From positions 1,736,001 to 1,800,000 of the forward strand of contig JAUZTG010000029.1 of NCBI GenBank assembly GCA_030734395.1: a stretch of 64,000 nucleotides of DNA, read 5' to 3'. Under the pieces are notes generated by a model. It saw only the letters and a list, made by a program, of their open reading frames with translations, was not told the origin of the DNA and made no database searches. Source of the stretch: Sarocladium kiliense. Lineage: Eukaryota > Ascomycota > Sordariomycetes > Hypocreales > Sarocladiaceae. Positions 35,478-45,583 of this stretch are shown in pieces. Positions within the stretch are counted from its first letter, which is position 1, and the number at the start of each line of letters is the position of its first letter. The translations under genes were made by a program, and so were the position numbers.

Positions 35478-36240
35478 TTTACCGCGCCCTAGAACACGGC
35501 AATTGTTCGATCTCGAGGGTTGGCTGGGGTTTGACGGGGTGCTTGGAGGGATCGTTGGAATGCTGGTGCGGTTGAGTCTGTCGCAATGTGAACTGTCGCC
35601 GAAACCGGTATGGCAGGTCGAAGAGCCGACTAGCTGACAAGCTTTTAGAAACGTCTTCGTCTTTGTGGGTTCCAATCGACCGGGTCTCGATTCGAGTATC
35701 TGCTATCGTCTCTGAAGACTAGAGGTGCTGCGATGGTTGGGATTCTGAGGTTGACAGAAGCTAGCTCGCGCAAACAGGGGTCCAGCCAAAGTCGCACAGA
35801 CGTACCTAGGGGTCTCTCACTCGTGCGCACGATCACTGCGGGTTCGCGAATGGTGGAAAGAAGACGAGTGTATATATTTGATCACGTTTCTTCTCAAAGG
35901 CTATAAAGGTTACACTTCACAGTTTATATATCAGCTAATGAAGAGGCAATCAACCCACCAACAGGCAACCAAGCGGTACCGGGAAGACGCTGTCTCTGGT
36001 CAGAAGCAAGACTTCCTCCCAGTCAAACAAATACTGACGTCCGCCCGGCCTTTGTACAGTGGACCAAAACGGTCCGGAGCACGAGGCGCAAACGAATCTT
36101 CATCTCTGCACACAGACTAGTTGACTTGACACGGAAGAGCGAGTTCAAAGGCAACTTAAGAGTGTGCAGGACATGTCACTTCACAGCAGGCAAAGAGGCT
36201 TCAGAGAGCAGCTGGGGATCAGGATAGCATTGGCATCGCT
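35478..36240. other. Intergenic, no supported gene
   Basis: About 0.76 kb between two minus-strand genes. It holds the mannosyltransferase promoter and the RING-CH 3' flank. I see no gene, repeat or RNA here. Confidence 0.4.
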
Positions 36241-37251
36241 TCACCGGTCCTTTCTGGTTTCTGCAGCGTCGTCGGCCTCGTCGTCGTCACCAACATCCAG
36301 TACACGATCACTCATGCTTTTGAGGACTCGCGCGCTGAGGGACTTCACCACCTTCCAGACAGCCATAAGGAAGGTAATCGCGCCAACAATAACCATGACA
36401 TAGTTGGTGTTGTCCAGCCGATTCCTGCCACCTCCTCGTCTGCCGCCTCGCAACATCCCCGTACCTCTCAAGTTCAACCAATCCCAAGGAGTCAGAATGA
36501 ACACTGTTTTGAAGAAGCCGATGATACCAAGTGAAAGGAAACCTTTCAAGAATTGCTCATCCCAGGTTGACGGAGGTGATTGGTAGAGAGGCTCACGGGC
36601 TTCAACATCTCGCACGACACTGGTCACAGTTTCGGTGATAGTTCCGAACGGATCAAGCCATAGGTCAAGGATTGGGTCGGCAATCCATCCCAAAACGAAG
36701 ATAGCCAGTATCGAGATGATCATAGTCAGGAAGATCTGGGTGATCTTGCTGCTCAGTATCGCAGCCCAACGCAGCCGTCGCATCTGGTACGTGAACTTGC
36801 AGGTTGGACACTGCCAGAAGTTGCGTGTAGCATGGGGATTGGCGAGACGCCAGGCGTTGAGGCAGCCCTCGTGAACATACTTCTGAGAGCCTTTGCACTT
36901 GCACGGACTCAGCAGCCTGCCCAGGTCGGGGTCGTCGGATGCATAAATCGGTTTGGACGACTCTGTTGCAATACCGAACGCAGACGAGGGAGTCTCTGCG
37001 AATTTGGGCTCTTCTGTCTCGAGACAGATTCTGCAAGTTAGAGGCCCATAGTATTGACGACGCTTGGGGGCAGCTTGTTCCGGTGGAGAGGAGTCATAAG
37101 CGTTAGCCTCTGGGACCGTTGGGATTTCCTCATCCATGGAAGGCGTGGGATTCGGCTTGGCTTCTGATTCTGAGGCCGGTGGCTGCGTCGTATCCTCGGG
37201 GAGCGCATCCCGACTGATTGATGACCAGTCCCAAGCTGAAGAGGAATCCAT
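36241..37251 (-). CDS. Membrane RING-CH (MARCH-type) E3 ubiquitin ligase
   Basis: A single exon of 336 residues. After an acidic, Pro-rich N-terminus, a RING-CH domain spans about residues 74-155: CRIC, then CKCKGS, VHEGCL with the His, and CPTC, in the C4HC3 order. A ~35-residue insert sits between the first Cys pair and the second. Three hydrophobic segments follow (ITQIFLTMIISILAIFVLGW near 175, LSLGIIGFFKTVFIL near 250, YVMVIVGAITFLMAVW near 290), so it is a membrane-bound E3 acting with a ubiquitin-conjugating enzyme. A Gly/Arg stretch (GGRRGGGRNR) separates the last two helices. The substrate and compartment are not readable; ER or endolysosomal membranes are usual for this class. It is divergently paired with proteasome alpha-2, 555 bp apart. 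Confidence 0.88.
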   Translation of the reverse strand: MDSSSAWDWSSISRDALPEDTTQPPASESEAKPNPTPSMDEEIPTVPEANAYDSSPPEQAAPKRRQYYGPLTCRICLETEEPKFAETPSSAFGIATESSKPIYASDDPDLGRLLSPCKCKGSQKYVHEGCLNAWRLANPHATRNFWQCPTCKFTYQMRRLRWAAILSSKITQIFLTMIISILAIFVLGWIADPILDLWLDPFGTITETVTSVVRDVEAREPLYQSPPSTWDEQFLKGFLSLGIIGFFKTVFILTPWDWLNLRGTGMLRGGRRGGGRNRLDNTNYVMVIVGAITFLMAVWKVVKSLSARVLKSMSDRVLDVGDDDEADDAAETRKDR

Positions 37252-37806
37252 GTTGGTGGTGTTGGATGGAGGAATATAGGACTCAGCTCAAGCTTTGCTT
37301 GGGCAGTAAACACTCTTGGTTCGTCCCGGGACATGCAGCAAACAAGCTCCCAACATGTTGCTCTGAAACCGCTAGTCCAATCAAGTGAGTCGAAGCAAGC
37401 GCAATGTATAGAAATTGAGCTCTCTGAGCGCCAAGACCATGTTGATGATGATGGGAAGAAGAGGCCAGCTCACCTTCACAGAGAGAAGCGGATGGAACGG
37501 GCTTCGAATTTCAAGAGAAACCCGCGGGTGGTTCACCCGGTTTGGAGCTCTGGCGGAGCGGAGTTTCGGCTGATTGTTGTTCCAGCGTAGGCAGTTGAGC
37601 CCAGCAAGTCGGACCCACCCAAGGCTGGGGAGCTCGACGCGCAGCTTAGCCGTGCCTAGACGACGGAGCTCTGCTGTGCTGAACATCACCACCATCTGCC
37701 AAACACGCACTCGCCAGTACTTCCCATCCTCACGCATCTCCCGAAGGCTGCATCCAAGTACCGAAACCACAAACAGACAACTTCTTACCGCTCTCCGTTT
37801 CCAGCC
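37252..37806. promoter_or_regulatory. Divergent promoter, RING-CH ligase and proteasome alpha-2
   Basis: 555 bp between two oppositely oriented start codons, both in ubiquitin-proteasome biology. I did not find the yeast PACE element (GGTGGCAAA) here. The half towards 37.8 kb is pyrimidine-rich, like the leader of the proteasome gene. Confidence 0.45.
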
Positions 37807-38871
37807 ATGGCGGATCGCTACTCATTCTCCTTGACGACATTCTCGCCCAGGTTCGAGCTCCCCACAAGCCTTCTATGCGTTGACAAAACTAACATCAAGC
37901 AGTGGCAAACTGGTGCAAATTGGTGTGTATTCCCTCGAGAAGCTCTTCTCGGGCTCCAGGGAATGTGATATTGGTGCTAATGATCTACAGAGTATGCCTT
38001 GAACGCTGTGAACCAGGGCATTACCGCCCTCGGAATCAAGGGTTCGTCCTCTCCATTGTGCTGTCGCAGGCTTGCCTTTGCTAACTTACGCAGCTACCAA
38101 CGGTATCGTTCTCGCGACCGAAAAGAAGTCCTCTTCTCCTCTCGCCGATCAGAGCTCCCATCAGAAGATCAGCAACATCACCCCGAACATTGGCATGGTC
38201 TACTCTGGCATGGGCCCCGACTACCGGATATTGGTTGATCGCGCCCGCAAGGTCTCGCACACCAACTACAAACGTATTTACAACGAGTACCCCCCTACTC
38301 GTATTCTTGTTCAGGACGTTGCCCGAGTCGTGCAGGAGGCGACCCAATCCGCCGGTGTACGGCCGTACGGAGTCAGCCTGCTGATCGCTGGCTGGGACGA
38401 AGGCATCGAGCCGGAAGAGGAGGCGAAGGAGGGCGAGGGCGAAGGTGAGGAGAAGAAGCGCTCCAGGCAGACGGGTGGAATTCAGAAGGGCGGGCCGATG
38501 CTGTATCAGGTTGATCCCTCTGGAAGCTACTTCCCATGGAAGGCCACAGCGATCGGCAAGAGTGCAACCAAGGCAAAGACGTTCCTGGAAAAGAGGTACT
38601 CGGAGGAGCTTGAGCTGGAGGACGCCATCCACATTGCACTCTTGACCCTGAAGGACAACATCGAGGGCGAGATGAACGGAGACACAATCGAGATTGGTGA
38701 GTCAAGCCACAATTGCAACAGCTCCTACGTGATTGAAGCTAATCGTTGGCAGGCATTGTTGGCGCGCCCGCAGAGCACCTCTTGGGCGTTGAGGGGGTCG
38801 ATGGCGCAGTTGGCCCGCGGTTCAGAAAGCTGACTCCTCAGGAGATTGAGGACTACCTGACGAGTCTATGA
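37807..38871 (+). CDS. 20S proteasome subunit alpha-2
   Basis: Five exons (37807-37850, 37903-37922, 37991-38041, 38094-38696, 38753-38871) give 278 residues. The second exon is only 20 nt. Alpha-2 is one of seven subunits of the outer ring that gates the proteasome core. The proteasome alpha signature is complete: [20 protein letters not shown], with NQGITALGI and TNGIVLATEKK next. Later segments (IGMVYSGMGPDYRILVDRAR, YGVSLLIAGWDEG, DPSGSYFPWKATAIGKSATKAKTFLEKRY) are diagnostic of alpha-2. An acidic/basic insert of about 27 residues (EEEAKEGEGEGEEKKRS region) sits after GWDEG and explains why the protein exceeds the ~250-residue yeast homologue. The frame closes neatly at every junction. 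Confidence 0.95.
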
Positions 38872-39136
38872 TGCGTTTGGCGAGATACCTTGACAGTGCT
38901 TGTACAATAGAAGGCAATCAAAATGCGATAGAGAATATGCGCCCCAGGCCTACATGATGAATTGGGGTTTACGTGAGCTCCCAAACGTGAAGTTGGTGGT
39001 TGATAAGCCGGCAGTCCCTGCCCATGATCGATGCAATGAATGACCCCACGACATCTGCCCCGCCATCCATATACTTTTCGCAGTTCACCACTACACCTGT
39101 CAAAAGTATTGAGCTGCACATTATTGGACCGACAAC

Positions 39137-40410
39137 ATGGACAGTGTCCAGGCCATAAAATCAAATCGTTCTTTAATTCTGGACCTTCCACCGAGTTGCA
39201 TTCAGTTCAGTCCAGCACATCCAGACCTGTTTGTGGTAGGAACCTACAACCTGGAACGAGAAGAAAATCCCGGTGAAGGTAGCGACGCAGCTTCTGAGTC
39301 GGAGATTAACATCAGCAAACCCCAGAGTCGCAATGGCAGTCTTCTGCTATTCAGACTCCAGGGAGATGAACTGTCAGCACCCGTCGATTGCCTGTGGCAT
39401 GATTTGCTCGCTGACCACTATGTAGGACACTCATACAGACGGTCCCGCAGCCGTCAGCTGTACTGGATATTCGGTTTCATCCCACCGAGGATGGCATACT
39501 TGCCGTTGCATCAAGTACAGCGACACTGGGCGTATATCGGCTAGATCCGACCGCCGACCCTGCAGCACCTTTGCGGGAGCTGGCTGAGAATGAACCGCTC
39601 GAAGCCGAAACTGGTACTCTGTTCTTGCAGTGCCAATGGCACCCTACTACAAAGGGCTGGATGGGTGTCACGGCTTCTACTGGTCTTGTCTACTTGGTGG
39701 TTTTGACTGAAGTCTGGAAAATATCCCGAATGATTGAGCTGAACCTGGAGAGTCCTTTGGAGCCCTGGTCAATCGCATTCTCCGCACCAAAGCAGCTTGA
39801 GGACGGCTCTTCTTGTTTCTCGGTCTATTCTGGTAGCGATGACTCAGTCCTTCGTTTCGCATCTTACACGATCAACAATGAATATGTTGATGGCAACCAG
39901 CAAAGCGATGAGGCAGACCCTGCTGTCCTGCGTCATTCTGCAATAGTCACCAAGAAGCACACAGCTGGTGTCACGGCGATCCTCCCTCTCTCCATCATCA
40001 CACCAGATGGAGGCAGAATCATCGTCACAGGAAGTTATGACGACCATATCAGACTATTCTCCTTACATGATCTGGATCAGACAGCCGGATTTCCTATGGT
40101 TCGCCTGCTGCTGGAGGAGAACCTAGGTGGTGGAGTCTGGCGGCTTGACCCCGTGAAGGTTGAGGAGAACGCAGGAACAGTGAAAATCATGATTCTGGTA
40201 TCTTGTATGCATGCTGGAGCCAGAGTTGTGGAGTTCTCGTCAGCCGACAGAACGACATGGAGATGCGAGGTTACCGCACGTTTCGAGGAGCATAAGAGCA
40301 TGAACTATGGCAGCGACTTTGTGCGAAGCACTACAAACGGCCCGGTGAAGTGCGTGTCAACAAGCTTTTACGACCGGCTCTTGTGTGTTTGGGAGTATAG
40401 AAGCAGCTGA
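39137..40410 (+). CDS. Diphthamide biosynthesis protein 7 (WD40)
   Basis: Two exons (39137-39372 and 39426-40410), 406 residues. Dph7 is the WD-repeat esterase that demethylates the diphthine intermediate on elongation factor 2 before amidation. The 53-nt intron was placed because the first frame otherwise ends in nonsense; splicing GATGAACT to GACACTC restores GDELTLIQTVPQPSAVLDIRFHP, as in other family members. Downstream hallmarks are WSIAFSAPKQ, SGSDDSVLRFASY, HTAGVTAILP, IVTGSYDDHIRLFS, LGGGVWRLDPV, VSCMHAGARVVEF, FEEHKSMNYGSDF and the terminal VSTSFYDRLLCVWEY. It is read in the same direction as proteasome alpha-2, with a 265-bp gap. Confidence 0.92.
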
Positions 40411-41189
40411 AAAACACGTTTGATGATGGCAAATGCTTATCAACAAACCCTGGCTAATGCGTTTGTTGGGTCTGTGACGTTGACAGCTTCAGCCTTGCAT
40501 CTCAGGTACGAGACGAGGCCCCTGTAGAGCCCCGCGCCGCGCCTCGGGGTAGGCCCCAGCCCGCTGTAGACCCTGCTTGCCCCCCTCCGGTAGCGGCTCT
40601 GAGCTCTATCGTAGCGGGGTCGGCGACACGTTCCAGAAGAGCAAAGCTGAGGTGTAGTGTGCGGTGAGGCGAGGCCGTGTGTTTCTGCCAGCCCACCTCA
40701 GCCGCCAAACATCACTTCATACGAGTGACTGCCGCCCACCGCTGACTCCTGCTTCACTCCTCCTACCATCCCGACTTGACTGGTTCAGCTTTTCTGTTAA
40801 GAAGCACGCTGGCCTATTCATACGATACCGACCAAGTCTCTCGTTTTGCTCCATCACCTTCTCTCAGCTTCCCAAGTTTCGACTTCCTCCACCGACCGCC
40901 TTCACACTCAAACCAACGACGTTGCACGCGCTCCGCTTCCTGGCGACGTTCACGAATCATCCAGGAAGATCGCAAGTTCCTTCACAAGCTTCAACAAGCT
41001 TCTTCAACGGTCACAGGTACTCTTCAGTATCGTACATCGTCAACCGATCGGCGGGTTTCCACGCCACCTTACGTTCGAACCTAGGGTTCTTGCGTCCTGG
41101 GGCTACGAGCTCCGTGACGAGGCCCAACATCTCGACCAACGCAAAGATCCAACAATCCGTCAAACTCGAAGTTAGCGCACAACGACCAA
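40411..41189. other. Intergenic: promoter and leader of the exportin gene
   Basis: About 0.78 kb. From 40.7 kb the plus strand is rich in CT and CCTCC runs, the usual look of a fungal 5' leader. The open frame at 40664-41248 overlaps the exportin start out of frame and has no domain. Confidence 0.4.
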
Positions 41190-44100
41190 ATGGCGGCGAA
41201 TGGCGTCGACGGCTCAAACGGGGCTCCGGAGGCCCTTGCGAAAATTGAGCAGGCCCTTCGCCTTGTCCATGATCCCGCTTCGAGCAACGACAACCGACGA
41301 GATGCACAAGCGTACCTCGAGACCGTCAAAGAGAACCCCGAGGCTCCTCTGCACGGCTACCGCTTAGCTTCCGACAAGACACAGGGCTCTGTTGTTCGGC
41401 ACTTTGCATTATCTATTCTAGAACATGCAATCAGGTATCAATGGGCCTCGTATAGTGAAGAGCAGGCTGAGGCCTTGCGGAACTGGATTGTTGAGCTCAA
41501 TCAAGCCATTTCACCGTCCGACCCACCCTTCCTGCGGAACAAGACGGCTCAGCTCTGGGTCGAGATCGCGAAGAGAAGCTGGGGCTCGGAGTGGATGAAC
41601 ATGGACACGATGCTGGTCCAGATGTGGGAAGTACCAGATTCATCAGTGCACAAGGAGGCCGTTTTGTTCATTCTCGAGACTCTATCTGACGAGGTGTTCA
41701 CCGGCGACGATGCGGTTGTGGCTTTCCGAGAGGGCATCCTTAGCAAGGCCTGTGTGGAGATCTTCACACCACTCACAGTTCTCCTCGAATGTTTCCCAAA
41801 CCGTCAGGCCGGTCCAGACGTGCGCCAGGGCTCTGAGGGCTGGCTGAGCCGGCTCTCAGCTTTCCTTGAGTATTGCCTCGCATCCGACGCCAAAGACAAC
41901 GAGGAGGTTAAGTCATGCGCTGTAAAGGGTCTTTCAGCGTTTCTTTCACTGATGCCTTGGGCCATCCCGAAGGCAATAGCTGCTGCAAAATGCGTGGATG
42001 TCATGTGTTTGGGGTTGAAGTCATCGAACATCGAAGCACAAAAGGTACGTGAAATCATCATGTGATGGCGCTGGTCCAGAAGACTTACTTGGAGATAGTT
42101 GTCGCTTGAGGCGCTTTATGCTCTCTTTGGACGTACAAACTTCAATGACGAAGAGTTTCTGGCGCTTGTGGCTCCAATGTACTCGCGGCAATCAATCGAG
42201 CTTCTACGGAACATTTATGATTGGGCCTCGGTCGATCCCGAGGACATCGACGACGACAAATATCAGGTCCTCAAGAAACTCGCGGAGGTTGGTATAGTCC
42301 TAGACCTGTACTTATTCTTTCTAACGGATAGCAGCTTCTGTCTCCACTGGGTGACTACTTCCAGCGCAAGAACTCGAAACTGCCAGCCGACGCTGCCAGC
42401 AACGAATTTTTGCAGTTGCTCGTTCATGTTGCCCAGAGCCAGAGTCTCATGGTTTCCATCCCCGTCTTGGTGGCTTGGAATGTGATTCTCGGCCGTGGCG
42501 CACTGGGCGAGGGGGCTTTCCGCGAGAGTGGCATGATCACCACAGTTATTGGACCCTTGTTGGAGCTGTCATGTTCAAGGCTCGTGCGCTATGAGAACCT
42601 TCCTGATGATTCAAATGACCCAACCTTCCTTTTCCTCATGGAGGACACTGACACACTTCCTGAACGTCACGCCTTCCTGGGCAACTACAGGCGATACAGC
42701 TCGATGATTATCGAGAACATTGTTCAGCTTCAGCTGAACGAGGCTATCTCACATGTGTTGACTGGCACCGAAGAGGTTCTTCTTCATCTCTACGACGGCC
42801 AGCCTCCTTTGAACAGTATGTGTCTCCAACTACACGCGCTGTGGGATCACAGTGCCATTCCAGAAACCGCTAACATTGCTCAGAGCAATCTTACTCCAAA
42901 CACTCAATGCCAGTTCTTCGCGTAGACGCTCGCTTCACGGTTATCGAATCGTGTTTGAAGGGGTACATGAAATGGAGAAAGCAGCATAAAGATGAGCCCG
43001 AAGCGGTGAGTTCAATGGTCGGTGCACAGTGTGTGGCTACAGCTAACATCTAATAGAAACAGCGTTGTGCCGACCTGGAGGCAAACTTGGAAACTTGGTG
43101 CCAGAAACTGCTCGGAATGACATTCGAGGTATGTTCCTTCACTTCATGTCTTCGGCCTCAACTAACGTGTACAAGGATCCCATGGTCAGAAAGAGAACCC
43201 TACAGCTACTTGTCTACTTCTCCACCACCGCGCTGAAGCACAATACCGGATTCATGTTAAAGGTGTTGGAACACATCTTGATGACATGGCCCACAGTTGA
43301 GCCTGAGTATCGGGCCTACAACGATGCGATCAAGGATCTTCAAAGTGAGAGCATGGTCGAGCTGCAGCGGCTGGCTTCGGAGATGCCTGATCATCTTCTG
43401 GTGCGTTATCTACCCGCGTGTCTGTGGTGTTTGTTGCTGACTGGCACAGAATGTCTACGAGCAAATTGAAGGCAGAGTCAATGAGATGATCTCATCTGGA
43501 ACCCTTGACGAGAAGCGGTCTATCGCCTACAAAAGCTTCCTCTTCATCATCATGTAAGTGTGATGACCGACGAAAGTACCTTTCCCTTACTGACGTCTCG
43601 GCAGTCACCGAGCGAGTCAGGTAGATACGCAGAGCAAGATTCAGAAGCTGCGAGAGTTCATCGACCCAGTGAAGGCACAGTGGCAGACTGAGGACATTCG
43701 GACGTCGTTGAAATCGTATGGCAACTTTTGCCAGTTGCTGGGCCTTGACAAGGCCCAAGCGTATCTTGCAAGCAAGAGGGCACATGAAATTTCGGACTGG
43801 GGCTCAACTTTGCTCGATGAAGAAGGTTTGGCTCTACAGGCAGAATTGGACGAGCGACTGAAGGTATGTTCGTACGTGCGATAATTCCTGACACGCGCTT
43901 ACAGAACATAGGCGCTTCCCCTGCGGCCCACAAAATCTTTCCTTGCTTTCTCGGTCGAACGTCTAGACAAGTCGTCGTCGGCGTTTCAGGCCTCTTACGC
44001 TCTCTGGCAAGAAGGATTTCCTAGTATCCTTGCTGATCTTCTTGAATTCCTTGGGTAAGAGCACTCCAATCCGATCGCTTGGACTAGCCGCTGACAAGAT

Positions 44101-45583
44101 AGATTTGCGCATGCTGCACACAATCCAGACAATTGGAGCGGGCTGCCCACAGAAATGAGAGGCATGGTTCACAGAGTGCTTAGCGATCGCTTCTGGCAGG
44201 CCGGCATTTCTGATGGCAGCAAGGACGACTTTTACGCTCGTGTCATGGACAAGAAGAACACCATGGAAGGGCTTGCATCATCTATCCGCGGCTCTGTTCG
44301 GTTCGTGAGAGAAACAGCCTACGCAATCATCTACTGCATGAGCCGGATGGATGGCCAATTCTATGGATGCGAGGGACTCAGTGGTCCGCTCTCACGCGCC
44401 CTCTTCGCAGATTCGATTTGGCTATCGACACACCAACAGAGCAACCTTCTGAACCTGGTGAGATATCTCGTTGATGATTGCCCTGTAGAATATCGGGATC
44501 AGTTCCTTCCACAATTGCTCGCCGCTTGCTTCCAGCAAATGGACACCAAAATCAATGGCGAATGGGAGAAACTAGCCCAGCAGCAAACTGTGTCAGCCGA
44601 TGGAGACGACGCCCTGAAAGAAGAGATGAAAGCCGAGAGTATCCTTCGCCAGGTCACCTACACTGCAGTGGTCATGGTTGCCGATTTTCTGGATCCTAAT
44701 AAGCCGAGTATGCCGATCATGTTTGACACGCTTTGAGACAATGCTAACATAATCTCCAGTTCCTCGCTCTCGGAGAACAGAAAGTGGCGAACTCCAGGCC
44801 AATGGCGCGTCTGAGTACCCGAGCCTGCGAAAGTTCTGCCTGGCCCGTCGCGAGGTTGCCGAGCCCTTGCTTCTCTTTTGCCTTCACGGTACAAGGATGA
44901 GGGATCATAGGTGTTGCAGCATGGTCCTGCGACTCTTCGTCTCCTTGATTCCCGAGTTCCGTTCCGATGAGCCCCGGGATCCCAATGGTACTAACGGTGC
45001 GCCTCAAGCTGAGGAGAACCCAACGATAGTCGCTATCCGGGACTTCATTGCCCTGGATGTCCTGCAGGCCTGCATCACTTCTTTCCACGAGCCCTACTTT
45101 GTCGAACTACAAAAGGATCTCGCCACGCTCATTGCATCCATTCTTGTGTACTATAGTCCCGTCACGTCAAAGCCGCGTGAAGTCATACTCTCCTTACCCA
45201 ACATCAACCCTGCGGCTCTTGAGCGCCTGACACCCTACATGGCGAAGCCTAACGTACACGTCCGTCAACAGCGGGCGATCGTTCTGGATCTACTGAAGGA
45301 CCTCAAAGGTGTCAGCGTCTCAGAGATGGGCAAGATGCAGAAGAGTGGTCTTGGTGGCGGCAGCTCCACGAGACGGAATGGCGGTGGAAGAGGAGCCAGT
45401 GGTGGCAGTACCAATGGGAGAAGCCGGATGGCGCAACAATTCATGCAGTCACAGACAGAGGGCGAGGGCAACATGGCGGCCAGAGGAGCTGCTGCCGCGG
45501 CTGCTGTGGCAGCTGGCGGTGACAGGAAGACTACACCAGATGGCTTGGAAGGCGTGTCAACCCTGTTTGAGCTACAGGGTTAG
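41190..45583 (+). CDS. Exportin Msn5 / exportin-5-like karyopherin
   Basis: Eleven exons with ten short introns, first exon 41190 to about 42043; every junction I checked keeps frame. The protein is a long HEAT-repeat karyopherin that exports phosphorylated transcription factors and other cargo with Ran-GTP through nuclear pores. The N-terminus fits the importin-beta/Xpo1-like entry (DNRRDAQAYLETVKENPEAP, VRHFALSILEHAIRYQW, RNKTAQLWVEIAKRSWG). The middle and C-terminus contain Exportin-5-type blocks: YEQIEGRVNEMI, SFLFIIMHRAS, WQTEDIRTSLKSYGNFCQLLGL, WSGLPTEMRGMVHRVLSDRFWQAGISDGSKD, SIRYCMSR-like YAIIYCMSRMDG and GTRMRDHRCCSMVLRLF. The tail is Gly/Ser/Asn- and Ala-rich and ends in GVSTLFELQG. 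I use yeast Msn5 as the functional model; no gene symbol is asserted for this species. Confidence 0.92.

Noticed and set aside
40664..41248. 194-residue plus-strand open frame
   Set aside because: Overlaps the exportin start out of frame and sits in a CT-rich leader; the exportin is clearly the real gene.
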